Positions 49,310-58,183 of a stretch of 64,000 nt of DNA are shown piece after piece. The first letter of the stretch is position 1. Each line of letters starts with the position of its first letter. Made by a program: the position numbers and the translations under genes. The notes beneath the pieces are model-generated. The model made no database searches. It was not told the DNA's origin and worked only from the letters and a program-made list of their open reading frames with translations. The stretch is from Chryseotalea sp. WA131a. GTDB lineage: Bacteria > Bacteroidota > Bacteroidia > Cytophagales > Cyclobacteriaceae. The stretch lies in assembly GCA_025370075.1 (NCBI GenBank), contig CP073016.1, positions 2,914,001 to 2,978,000 of the forward strand. The letters are read 5' to 3'.

Positions 49310-50317
49310 TTAGTCTTTCAAATCTTGGATATCCAACATGCCTACTGGCTTGCCGCCATCGGTTACTAAAATAGTATCTACTTTCGTTTTCTTGAATAAA
49401 TCAGCCGCTTCATTCAATAAAGAATCAGAGTCGATGGATACAGGTTCTTTGTATTGAAACTCGCCAATCTTTTTCGTTAAAATATCGCGACCGCTTTCTT
49501 GTAGTTTTCTTCTCAAGTCACCATCGGTGAACACACCCAACACTTTATGATCTTTAGTTACCGTGATGCTGCCAAAACCGTACTCCGTCATTTTTACCAA
49601 TGCTTCGGTCACGGTGGTGTCAGCGGTTACTACCGGATTTTTGCTGCTCAATACATCTTTCACGCGAACGGTCATCAATTTGGTATGCTCCACAAATTGT
49701 TGTGTGCCCAATGCAGTTAAATTATTATCCGTTAATGCCTTCAGCACTTTCCAAGGGGCAGTAATCGTGTGCACACCGATGTTGATGGCATTGCGCACGT
49801 GCTCGGCATGGCGAACGGAAGAGAACATCACTTTGGTATCGTATCCGTAATGATCTACGGCATCCACGCATTGAGCCACTAAATCCAACGCATCGTGGCC
49901 TTGATCTTGCAGACGGCCCACCAGCGGGCAAACATAGGTAGCACCAGCGTGCATAGCCATGTAAGCCTGTTGTAGCGTGTAAACTAAATGCACGTTTACC
50001 AACAAGCCTTCTTTGCGCAGCATGTTACAGGCTTTTACGCCTTCTAACGAAACGGGGATTTTAAATACCGTTTTCTTCGCATCCAAACCTAAATCCAATT
50101 GGCGCTTGGCCTCTTTTAATACATCGGCAGCGGTGTTGCCCAAGGCTTCGATTTGCAACACAGGAACAATCTTAGAAAGTTTTACAATCAACCCATCCAC
50201 ATCGGTAACACCACCGCGGTGCATAAACGTAGGCGTTGTGGTCAATCCATTTAAAAAACCAAGTTGAAATGCTTCTTCAATTTCCTTTAGGTCTGCTGAG
50301 TCTAAGTATAATTCCAT
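49310..50317 (-). CDS. Transaldolase/FSA-like aldolase fused to a KdsD-like CBS pair
   Basis: 335 residues. Residues 1-212 are a small TalB-type barrel of the fructose-6-phosphate aldolase/transaldolase-C class: MELYLDSADLKEIEEA at the start, TTTPTFM, the Schiff-base Lys86 in FKIPVSLEGVKA, NVHLVYTLQQAYMAMHAGA and MFSSVRHAEHV. Residues 218-335 are two CBS domains. The first contains GVFTDGDLRR, the stretch that also ends the first CBS motif of arabinose-5-phosphate isomerase KdsD; the second ends VGMLDIQDLKD, again like KdsD. The sugar-isomerase (SIS) half of KdsD is absent. It lies 41 nt after kdsA. I infer a role in supplying or sensing Kdo precursors. Confidence 0.85.
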   Translation of the reverse strand: MELYLDSADLKEIEEAFQLGFLNGLTTTPTFMHRGGVTDVDGLIVKLSKIVPVLQIEALGNTAADVLKEAKRQLDLGLDAKKTVFKIPVSLEGVKACNMLRKEGLLVNVHLVYTLQQAYMAMHAGATYVCPLVGRLQDQGHDALDLVAQCVDAVDHYGYDTKVMFSSVRHAEHVRNAINIGVHTITAPWKVLKALTDNNLTALGTQQFVEHTKLMTVRVKDVLSSKNPVVTADTTVTEALVKMTEYGFGSITVTKDHKVLGVFTDGDLRRKLQESGRDILTKKIGEFQYKEPVSIDSDSLLNEAADLFKKTKVDTILVTDGGKPVGMLDIQDLKD

Positions 50318-50358
50318 GTGTTATAGTTTTATGGTAGTTATTGATTTCTAGATTATGG

Positions 50359-51210
50359 TTATTGATTTACCAATGCTTTGGCTCGATATTTTACTTCTAC
50401 TTGGTGCAATTCAATCAATGGCTTCAAAAATTCTTCTAACTGATTGATGTTTAATTGGCTGGCGGCATCGCACAATGCCTTGTCGGGATCAGGGTGTGCT
50501 TCAATGAATAAGCCATCTACCCCCGCGGCTATACCAGCACGTGATAATACTGGTAAAAATTCTCTTGCACCACCTTTGGCATCGGCACTTGGGATGCCAT
50601 ACTTGCGGATAGCATGCGTGACATCAAACACCACTGGGTAGCCTAATTTATTCATGTGATAGAAGCTGCGTGGGTCTACCACCAAGTCGTTGTAGCCAAA
50701 TGTAAAGCCGCGCTCGGTTAGAATGATTTGATCGTTGCCGCTGTCTACACATTTGCCAACGGGGTGCTTCATGTTATCGGGTGCTAAAAACTGACCGTGC
50801 TTGATGTTGATTACGCGATTTGTTTTAGCGGCAGCTACCATCAAATCGGTTTGCATACATAGGTAAGCCGGAATTTGCAATACGTCCACCACATCGGCCA
50901 CAGGAGCAGCTTGATTTGGGTAGTGGATATCGGTAAGCACGGGAAAGCCAAACTGCTCTTTTATTTTCGCCAATAGCTTAATTCCTTTATCCAAGCCTGG
51001 GCCGGTATAATATTTAAGGCTGCTTCGGTTATCTTTTTGAAAAGATGATTTGTAAATGATCTTAATCTTAAGGCGTTCGCCAATCTCTTTTAACCGCTCG
51101 GCTACGTGCAGCATGATCTTTTCTTCTTCGATCACACAAGGGCCCGAGATGAGGAAAAGCTCATCGGTGCCACACTCAATATTTCCAACGCGTACTATTT
51201 TCTTGTCCAT
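50359..51210 (-). CDS. kdsA: 3-Deoxy-8-phosphooctulonate synthase (Kdo-8-phosphate synthase)
   Basis: Condenses PEP with arabinose 5-phosphate to Kdo-8-phosphate for lipid A inner-core synthesis. The 283 residues fit the family: FLISGPCVIEEEKI at about 19-32, IYKSSFQKDNRSSLKYYTGPGL (PEP/A5P pocket), FPVLTDIHYPNQAAPVADVVDVLQIPAYLCMQTDL in order, INIKHGQFLAPDNM, VFDVTHAIR, and GLFIEAHPDPDKALCDAAS. Cys25 in the SGPC position matches the metal-dependent class, which uses Cys/His/Glu/Asp ligands. The gene is upstream of the transaldolase-CBS fusion and divergent from sprE across repeated CCAATTGG motifs. Confidence 0.96.
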   Translation of the reverse strand: MDKKIVRVGNIECGTDELFLISGPCVIEEEKIMLHVAERLKEIGERLKIKIIYKSSFQKDNRSSLKYYTGPGLDKGIKLLAKIKEQFGFPVLTDIHYPNQAAPVADVVDVLQIPAYLCMQTDLMVAAAKTNRVINIKHGQFLAPDNMKHPVGKCVDSGNDQIILTERGFTFGYNDLVVDPRSFYHMNKLGYPVVFDVTHAIRKYGIPSADAKGGAREFLPVLSRAGIAAGVDGLFIEAHPDPDKALCDAASQLNINQLEEFLKPLIELHQVEVKYRAKALVNQ

Positions 51211-51289
51211 AAGTGTCTGAATTTCAAAATTGACTGCAAAAATAAGAATAAATCGGGGTTCTTAAAGGATAGATTTTGAGCTGATTTAG

Positions 51290-51343
51290 CCCAATTGGCT
51301 ATGCTGTGGAAGGCCCTAATTGGCAATATTCCCAATTGGCTAT
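51290..51343. repeat. Three spaced CCAATTGG-type repeats between kdsA and sprE
   Basis: cccaattggctat at 51290-51302 and 51331-51343 are identical; a variant ccctaattggcaat lies between them at 51314-51327. The core ccaattgg is a perfect 8-bp palindrome. Their place in a divergent promoter region suggests regulator binding. Confidence 0.5.
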
Positions 51344-51372
51344 CGTTAATTATCACATCCTATTTCTTAGCG

Positions 51373-51380
51373 TACATTTG
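51373..51380 (+). promoter_or_regulatory. Candidate -7 box for sprE/porW
   Basis: TACATTTG fits TAnnTTTG exactly, 35 nt before the TTG start at 51415; no convincing -33 box was found. Confidence 0.45.
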
Positions 51381-51414
51381 ATTAATTTCGCTGCTTATTG
51401 CTAGCGCCTAAAAC

Positions 51415-53997
51415 TTGAAAAAAACCAGCCCACAACCCCTTTTCTTTTTACTGGCAATTGCCGCTGGGCTTTGGCAAGGCTGTAACATCGATCAAAAGAG
51501 CGTTACCAGCAATTTTTTTCACAACACTACAGCCCACTACAATGGCTTCTTTTACGCGCGCGAAAAAACACGCGAGGTCGAAAAGATAATCCTTAAAACG
51601 TTGGACGATGACCCTACCCAAATCCTTCGACTGTACCCCTCACTTGATACCGTAAAGGCAAAAAGCTATTCGAAGGATACGGAGGAGATCATTAAAATGG
51701 CATCCATCTCCATCCAACGCCACCCCAATAGCAAGTGGGTTGATGACAACTATATTCAAGTTGGCCTAGCGCGTTTGTATTCGTGCGATTTTCAAAATGC
51801 CATCCTCACCTTTAAATATGTAAACACCAAAAGCAATTCGCCCGATGTTCGCCACCTCGCCTTGGTGCATCTGCTTCGCACGTTTACTGAAATGGGTGAT
51901 TTTGATAGGGGAGAAGAAGTGTTCCGCTTTTTGGAAAAAGAAAAGTTGAGCAAACTAAATTCTAAAAAGCTGTACTTAGAAAAGGCATATCACTATCAGT
52001 TGCGAAACGATTATGACAACATGGTGCAAAATCTTTCGAAGGCCGACACATTGTTGTCTAGAACCGACAGGCGTGGCCGTATTTATTTTATCATTGGGCA
52101 AGTGTACCAAAAACTGGGGTTCAATTCGGAAGCGTATAATTTCTACCGAAAGTGTTTAGGCACCAATCCCGATTATGAAATTGATTTTTATGCAAGGCTC
52201 AACATGGCGCAGGTTGCACAGATTGAAGACACGCGCGATGCAAAACTGGTTCGTAAGCAATTTGCCAAAATGCTGGCCGATGCAAAGAATGTTGAGTTTA
52301 AAGATAAAATCTATTTTGAATGGGGAGAATTTGAACGTAAGCAAGGATTGGTGGCCGATGCCATTTCGCAATATAAAAATGCTGCGCATGCAGGCAAGAG
52401 CAAGCGCATACAAGGGCAAGCTTACCTGCGAACCGGTCAACTGTATTTTGATTCCTTAAAAAAATATAGCCTAGCCAAGCTCTATTACGACAGTGCTGTG
52501 GGCGCATTGCCAAAAGATTTTGAAAACTTGGAAGCCATTAAAAAACGCCAGGAGATTTTGGTGCAGTTTGCTAAATACACTGAAGCGATTAAGCTGAACG
52601 ATAGTTTGTTGTACCTCGCTTCGTTGGATACCTCTGTTGTTCGAAAAAAATTGGATTCTGTTTTTGCTGCACGTGATAAAAAATTGGCCGCTAACAAAAA
52701 GAAAAAGAAACGAAGTGATAGTGGAGGAGGGCCGGCCAATTCCACTTTTGTACCTGGCCAAACTACGGGAACTGGAGATTGGTATTTTGGAAACAGTGAT
52801 CTGGTGGCATCTGGTCAAACCGAATTTCAGCGCATCTGGGGCAGCATTCCGCTAGAGGATAACTGGAGGCGATCGTCCAAATCGAATGTACTGCGCGAGC
52901 CTTCTGTAGCCGCCATCAACAATCCGACCAACGAAAACAAGGCACAAACAGCCAGTGCAGCTCCAGAAAAGAAGGAAGAAAAAGTAGATGAAGCAGGAAG
53001 ATTGATTGCCCAGTTGCCGTACAGCGAAAAACAACGGAAAGAAGCATTGGCAAAAATTGAAGAGGGCTATTACAAACTGGGAGATTTATTCTATTTCAAC
53101 CTTAATGAAAAAAAGAATGCGTATGATTCCTATTCAAAACTATTGGAGCGATTCCCGGCTTCGGAGTTCAAGCCCGAAGCCTTGTATAAATTGTATTTGA
53201 TATTTAAAGATACAGACCCTGCGAAAGCAGCGGCTTATGCACAATTGCTGAAGGATCAATATCCAAATGCTACCGTCACAAAAATCTTGTTGAACCCCAA
53301 TTATCTAAAAGAGACAAGTGTGGCAGCAGAGAAACAAAAATTATTGTATAAAGAAGGATATGCCTACTTTCTACAAAATAATTTGAGAGCCGCCCAAGAA
53401 AAGTTGGCGCTTGCCCAACAAGTTGGCGAAACCAGTTTTACACCGCAGTTGGACTTGTTTAAGATTTTGATCATTGGCAAAACGGAAGACGTGGCCCGCT
53501 ACCAATACGAATTGGAAAGCTACATTAAGAAATATCCTGCCGTGCCCAGCAAAGCATACGCGGAAGAATTATTGGCCTCGTCAAAAAACCTGTTGGCAAA
53601 ACTAGAAAAAGCGAAAGGTATTCAGTTCAACACAGCACTCACGGGCATTCATTATTTTATTACCATTCACAAAAGTGCAGACAAGATTACCGTGCCTGTA
53701 GATAATGCGCTGGATAAATTTAATACCCAATGGAAGAACCTGAAGTTGACAACCTCTAACTTGGCGTTGAACGATGAAAGTATCATTACTATGGTTGTGG
53801 AACTGCCCGATAAAGAAACGGCCTTGAGCTACTTTGACAAATTTCTCGCCCAACTATCCAACACCAAACCTTTTTCCAATTATAAATTCTATAATTTTGT
53901 GATTACCAAAGAGAACTTTCAAACCTTTTACAGAACCAAAGCACTAGATGAGTACCTCACCTTCTTCGACAGGAACTATCAAAAGCAAAATCAATAA
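51415..53997 (+). CDS. sprE: SprE/PorW-type gliding motility and T9SS lipoprotein (TPR)
   Basis: 860 residues. A lipoprotein signal ends in LWQGC (Cys23). The mature N-terminus SNFFHNTTAHYNGFFYAREK is the family mark, followed by a long run of TPR-like helix pairs (about 70-400: WVDDNYIQVGLARLYSCDFQNAILTF, GRIYFIIGQVYQKLGFNSEAYNFYRKCL), a basic linker (KKKKKRSDSGGGP), a middle TPR block (about 540-640) and a C-terminal alpha/beta part. Members are needed for type IX secretion and gliding in Flavobacterium (SprE) and Porphyromonas (PorW). The start is TTG at 51415. It overlaps the next gene by 50 nt. No other T9SS gene is in the window. Confidence 0.78.
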   Translation: MKKTSPQPLFFLLAIAAGLWQGCNIDQKSVTSNFFHNTTAHYNGFFYAREKTREVEKIILKTLDDDPTQILRLYPSLDTVKAKSYSKDTEEIIKMASISIQRHPNSKWVDDNYIQVGLARLYSCDFQNAILTFKYVNTKSNSPDVRHLALVHLLRTFTEMGDFDRGEEVFRFLEKEKLSKLNSKKLYLEKAYHYQLRNDYDNMVQNLSKADTLLSRTDRRGRIYFIIGQVYQKLGFNSEAYNFYRKCLGTNPDYEIDFYARLNMAQVAQIEDTRDAKLVRKQFAKMLADAKNVEFKDKIYFEWGEFERKQGLVADAISQYKNAAHAGKSKRIQGQAYLRTGQLYFDSLKKYSLAKLYYDSAVGALPKDFENLEAIKKRQEILVQFAKYTEAIKLNDSLLYLASLDTSVVRKKLDSVFAARDKKLAANKKKKKRSDSGGGPANSTFVPGQTTGTGDWYFGNSDLVASGQTEFQRIWGSIPLEDNWRRSSKSNVLREPSVAAINNPTNENKAQTASAAPEKKEEKVDEAGRLIAQLPYSEKQRKEALAKIEEGYYKLGDLFYFNLNEKKNAYDSYSKLLERFPASEFKPEALYKLYLIFKDTDPAKAAAYAQLLKDQYPNATVTKILLNPNYLKETSVAAEKQKLLYKEGYAYFLQNNLRAAQEKLALAQQVGETSFTPQLDLFKILIIGKTEDVARYQYELESYIKKYPAVPSKAYAEELLASSKNLLAKLEKAKGIQFNTALTGIHYFITIHKSADKITVPVDNALDKFNTQWKNLKLTTSNLALNDESIITMVVELPDKETALSYFDKFLAQLSNTKPFSNYKFYNFVITKENFQTFYRTKALDEYLTFFDRNYQKQNQ

Positions 53998-56296
53998 ACT
54001 ATTGGCTGTAAGAAAGCCGTGGATACCCAAGGCGATCAAGTATAGCTCGTGGGCATTTTTGTTTTTTGTGATTGGGTTTCCACTGTACATTTTATCTATA
54101 AAGATTGATTTGTTTGGCTTGTATGGCGGTATGCCCAGCTTGGCAGAGATTGAGAATCCTGACAATGATTTGTCATCCGAAATTTTATCTGCTGATGGTG
54201 TTTCTCTGGGGCGATACTTTCGCTACAACCATCTTAAAGGGGGGAACAGAAGTCAAATACATTTTAAAGATCTTTCTGAAGACCTGGTAAGGACGTTAGT
54301 GATTTCTGAAGATCATCGATTTTATGACCATTCTGGTTTAGATTTTCCAGCATACATTCGTGTATTAAAGGGCATGCTTACTTTTAGTCCAGCTGGCGGA
54401 GGAAGCACCTTATCACAACAGCTTGCCAAAAATCTTTACACAATGAATCCAAACAAAAGTCTAGATGGTTCATTGTCAAAATTAGGTAAGTATCCACGTA
54501 GATTTATACAAAAAACAAAAGAATGGATTATTGCCATTGACTTGGAAGAAAACTTTACCAAGGAAGAAATCATTGCTATGTATCTAAACACAACAAGTTT
54601 TAGTGGTAATATTTTCGGGATAAAGATCGCTTCAGAAACATTTTTTAAGAAAAGCCCTGACAGTCTCAACTTGCAAGAATCGGCCGTACTAGTAGGTATG
54701 TTGCAAGCTCCAAGTTTTTTTAATCCCAAGAGAAATCCACAAAATTCTCTTCGCAAGCGAAATGAGGTGCTCTTTAAAGTTTATAGACATGGTTACAAAA
54801 TTGGCACCCCGGAAAAGTATGACTCTATTAAAACCTTGCCAATTGAATTAAACTACACTGATCAAAATCAAAACGAAGGATTGGCCACTTATTTCAGAAC
54901 GGTGTTGGGAAATTATTTGATACGCTATTGCAATGATAAAGGAATTGACCTCTACAACTCTGGCTTAAAAATTTACACCACCATCGATAGCCGCCTGCAA
55001 AAATATGCTGAGGAGGCGATGAACGAACACATGAGTGTATTACAGAAGTTGTTTAATAATGAATGGAAAAGACGTAACCGAAACCCGTGGGTAGACGAAT
55101 ATGGGTTGGAGATCAAGGATTTTTTAAACAAGCGAATCAAGCAATCCGATGCCTACAAAGCGTATGTAGAAAAGTATGGTGAAAATTCTGACTCACTGAA
55201 AATTATGTTGAAACTGAAAAAGCCCATGACCATCTTTACGTGGGGAGGCGAGCGCGATACACTTTTCAGCAGTTTCGACTCATTGAATTATTACAAACGG
55301 TTTTTACAATCGGGGCTGATGAGTATGGACCCCAATACCGGCCACATCAAAGCGTGGGTAGGTGGTTTCAATCACAAATATTTTAAGTTCGATCACGTGC
55401 GTCAAGGCAAGCGGCAACCAGGCTCAACTTTCAAGGCATTTGTTTATGGATTGGCTATGGAAAACAAATATTCCCCTTGCTATAAACTTAAAGACATCTC
55501 TCCCCAGTTCACCATTCCCAACCAGCCACCCTGGTATCCCTTTAATGCGGATGGCACAAAAGGTTCTGGCAAAGAGATGACCATCCGCAAAGCGATGGCG
55601 CAATCCATAAACTCCATTACGGCCCAAATGATGCAAACACTTGGCGAAGAGAATGTGGTGGACTTTGCTCACAGGGTGGGCATTGAAAGCAAGTTAGATG
55701 CGGTGCCATCGTTGTGCCTTGGCACCAGTGATGTTTCATTATTTGAATTAGTGGGTGCCTACAGCACCTTTGTAAACGGAGGCATCAACACTGAGCCGTT
55801 TTTCATCACGCACATAGAAGACAAAAATGGAAATGTGATTGAGAATTTTGTTCCTAAAACCAAGCAAGCTATTGATGAGCAAACTGCTTACAAAATGGTG
55901 TACATGTTAAAAGGGGGAGTGGAGGAGCAAGGTGGTAGTTCTGTGGGATTGAATCGCGAATTAAAAATCGATAATGAAATTGGTGGAAAGACAGGAACCA
56001 CCAACGATGCATCAGATGGTTGGTACATGGGTGTGACGCATAATTTAGTAACGGGTGTGTGGGTAGGTGGTGATGAGCGAGGGGTTCACTTTCCTAGCTG
56101 GGATTTTGGTCAAGGCGGAAAAACAGCGCGGCCCATTTGGGAAAAGTATATGTTGAAGGTTTATGCCGATCCTAAAGCAGGAATTGCAAAAGGATATTTC
56201 AAGCGGCCCACTTCGGGCGTTGATGTTTCAATTGAATGCGCCAAGCGTAGCGATTCAGAAGAAGCGCCTGTAGAAGAAGACGACATCAAAAATTAA
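53948..56296 (+). CDS. Class A penicillin-binding protein (PBP1a-like)
   Basis: 782 residues: one membrane helix (about 33-55), a GT51 glycosyltransferase domain (about 85-260; VISEDHRFYDHSGLDF with the catalytic Glu, GGGSTLSQQLAKNLY, ITKEEIIAMYLN-type helix) and a transpeptidase domain (about 430-745). The transpeptidase motifs are SxxK at Ser493 (PGSTFKAFVYGLAM), SxN in QSINSITAQMM, and KTG in IGGKTGTTNDASDGWYMG. It builds and crosslinks peptidoglycan in the periplasm. The ATG at 53948 lies inside the end of sprE (50-nt overlap, different frame). There is a short acidic C-terminus. Confidence 0.95.
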   Translation: MSTSPSSTGTIKSKINKLLAVRKPWIPKAIKYSSWAFLFFVIGFPLYILSIKIDLFGLYGGMPSLAEIENPDNDLSSEILSADGVSLGRYFRYNHLKGGNRSQIHFKDLSEDLVRTLVISEDHRFYDHSGLDFPAYIRVLKGMLTFSPAGGGSTLSQQLAKNLYTMNPNKSLDGSLSKLGKYPRRFIQKTKEWIIAIDLEENFTKEEIIAMYLNTTSFSGNIFGIKIASETFFKKSPDSLNLQESAVLVGMLQAPSFFNPKRNPQNSLRKRNEVLFKVYRHGYKIGTPEKYDSIKTLPIELNYTDQNQNEGLATYFRTVLGNYLIRYCNDKGIDLYNSGLKIYTTIDSRLQKYAEEAMNEHMSVLQKLFNNEWKRRNRNPWVDEYGLEIKDFLNKRIKQSDAYKAYVEKYGENSDSLKIMLKLKKPMTIFTWGGERDTLFSSFDSLNYYKRFLQSGLMSMDPNTGHIKAWVGGFNHKYFKFDHVRQGKRQPGSTFKAFVYGLAMENKYSPCYKLKDISPQFTIPNQPPWYPFNADGTKGSGKEMTIRKAMAQSINSITAQMMQTLGEENVVDFAHRVGIESKLDAVPSLCLGTSDVSLFELVGAYSTFVNGGINTEPFFITHIEDKNGNVIENFVPKTKQAIDEQTAYKMVYMLKGGVEEQGGSSVGLNRELKIDNEIGGKTGTTNDASDGWYMGVTHNLVTGVWVGGDERGVHFPSWDFGQGGKTARPIWEKYMLKVYADPKAGIAKGYFKRPTSGVDVSIECAKRSDSEEAPVEEDDIKN

Positions 56297-56304
56297 AAGA
56301 ACTG

Positions 56305-56373
56305 AAAGTTTAAAGCGCAAAGTTGAAAGCGGAGACTTTGTGCTTTAAACTTTAGACTTTGCACTTTAAACTT
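56305..56373. promoter_or_regulatory. Hairpin with a duplicated right arm before uvrC
   Basis: Arm 1 (56305-56323, aaagtttaaagcgcaaagt) can pair with arm 2 (56335-56353, one mismatch) or with arm 3 (56356-56373, two mismatches), arms 2 and 3 being tandem copies 21 nt apart. The second copy ends 3 nt before the uvrC ATG. Mutually exclusive pairing would either leave or hide the start region. Confidence 0.5.
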
Positions 56374-56376
56374 CTC

Positions 56377-58152
56377 ATGATAAAAGATCAACTCGCCTCT
56401 CTTCCCGATTCACCGGGTGTATATCGATACTACAATAAAGAAGATGTATTGATTTACGTAGGCAAAGCGAAGAGTTTAAAAAAAAGAGTCAGCAGTTATT
56501 TCAACAAGCAGTCGCAGTACAATCGCAAAACCGAAAAACTTGTAAGTGAAATTGCTCGGTTGGATTTTACGTTGGCCAACACGGAGTTTGATGCGCTGTT
56601 GCTGGAGAATAATCTCATCAAACAAAATCAGCCAAAGTACAACATCTTGCTAAAAGATGATAAAACATTTCCCTATCTCTGTATTTTAAAAGAACGCTTT
56701 CCGCGGATCATCTCTACCCGAAAGTTTATTCCCAAGCAAGGCGAATATTTTGGCCCCTACTCAAGTGTGAGCGCGATGAACAGCGTGTTGGAGCTGGTGC
56801 GGCAATTGTATTCCATTCGCACGTGCTCGCTTCTGCTTTCGACTGAAAACATTGCAGAAAGAAAATTTAAAGTCTGTTTGGAGTACCACATCGGCAATTG
56901 CAAAGGCCCTTGCGTGGGATTGCAAGATGAAAGTAGTTACAATGAAGAAATTGCTCACGCACGATTCATTCTAAAAGGGAGAATAAGCATCGTAGAAGAT
57001 TATTTCCAAGCGCGAATGAGGGAAGCAGCCGAAAAAATGGAATTTGAGCGAGCTGCTTTTTATAAAGTGAAACTCGAGAAGTTAGAGAAATTTCAAAGCA
57101 AATCGCTGGTGGTGAACCGTAAGCTGACGGATATCGATGTGATTACCATTGCCAGTAGTGAAACCGATGCCTTTATCAATTACTTACAAATCAAAGAAGG
57201 TGCTATCATCTTTTCGAAGAATGTTGAAATCAAGAAGAAACTAGACGAAACGGACGAAGAGATTTTGAACATGGCCGTGCAGGAGCTTCGCAGTGAGTAC
57301 AAGAGCAACAACATGGAAGTATTTACCAACGTGGCCCTTTCGGTTAAGTCTGATGAGTTTGAAAATGTAGTACCGCAGATAGGTGATAAGAAAAAGTTGG
57401 TTGACTTGTCTTTAAAAAATGCCCTCTACCTAAAGCGGGAAAGAGAAATTAGTAAGGAAGAAAAGAAAACAAAGAAGAATGAAGTTCTCCACATCATGAT
57501 GGAAAACCTTCGTTTGGTACAATACCCAAAAATTATTGAGTGTTTTGACAATTCAAATTTTCAAGGAACAAATCCAGTAGCGGCCATGGTACGATTTGTG
57601 GATGGCAAGCCAGACAAAAAGGGTTATAGGCACTTCAATATAAAAACCGTGGTGGGGCCAGATGATTTTGCTTCGATGAAGGAAATTGTGGGCAGACGCT
57701 ACAAACGGATTATGGAAGAGCAAGGTGAATATCCGCAGCTGATTATTGTGGATGGAGGCAAAGGTCAGCTCAGCAGCGCATGCGAAGCTTTGAAAGAATT
57801 GGGTCTTTATGGAAAAATACCCATCGTGGGTATTGCTAAGAAGTTGGAAGAAATTTATTATCCCGAAGACCCCTTGCCCTTATTAATTAGCAAAAAATCA
57901 CCTGCTTTATTTTTGATCCAGCGCATTCGCGATGAAGCCCATCGTTTTGGCATTACCTTTCATCGACTGAAGCGCAGCAACGCAACGTTTGTCACTGCAC
58001 TTGAAACTATTCCCGGCATTGGTAAGAAAACAGCCGATAAACTATTGTCGCATTTCAAATCTTTTAAAAAAATAAAGGAGGCGAGTGTAGAAGAATTAAC
58101 GGAAATGGTTGGCGAAAGCATGGCCAACAAAATAAAGAATCTTGGAGATTAG
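56377..58152 (+). CDS. uvrC: Excinuclease ABC subunit C
   Basis: Makes both incisions in UvrABC nucleotide excision repair. The 591-residue product starts at MIKDQLASLPDSPGVYRYYN; the upstream in-frame TTG at 56359 is not needed. Domains: GIY-YIG nuclease (about 1-95, LIYVGKAKSLKKRVSSYF), a Cys-rich linker (CLEYHIGNCKGPCVG), a UvrB-interacting UVR helix pair (YFQARMREAAEKMEFERAAFYK), an RNase H-like 5'-nuclease domain (IECFDNSNFQGTNPVAAMV, LIIVDGGKGQLSSA, AHRFGITFHR) and a helix-hairpin-helix end (LETIPGIGKKTADKLLSHFKSF). Confidence 0.97.
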   Translation: MIKDQLASLPDSPGVYRYYNKEDVLIYVGKAKSLKKRVSSYFNKQSQYNRKTEKLVSEIARLDFTLANTEFDALLLENNLIKQNQPKYNILLKDDKTFPYLCILKERFPRIISTRKFIPKQGEYFGPYSSVSAMNSVLELVRQLYSIRTCSLLLSTENIAERKFKVCLEYHIGNCKGPCVGLQDESSYNEEIAHARFILKGRISIVEDYFQARMREAAEKMEFERAAFYKVKLEKLEKFQSKSLVVNRKLTDIDVITIASSETDAFINYLQIKEGAIIFSKNVEIKKKLDETDEEILNMAVQELRSEYKSNNMEVFTNVALSVKSDEFENVVPQIGDKKKLVDLSLKNALYLKREREISKEEKKTKKNEVLHIMMENLRLVQYPKIIECFDNSNFQGTNPVAAMVRFVDGKPDKKGYRHFNIKTVVGPDDFASMKEIVGRRYKRIMEEQGEYPQLIIVDGGKGQLSSACEALKELGLYGKIPIVGIAKKLEEIYYPEDPLPLLISKKSPALFLIQRIRDEAHRFGITFHRLKRSNATFVTALETIPGIGKKTADKLLSHFKSFKKIKEASVEELTEMVGESMANKIKNLGD

Positions 58153-58183
58153 ATTCATCTCGATTTCTTTCAATTTGAAACAA

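Noticed and set aside
51290..51343. Replication-origin iterons
   Set aside because: There are only three copies, with no dnaA or rep gene and no AT-rich unwinding region next to them; promoter-region binding sites are more likely.
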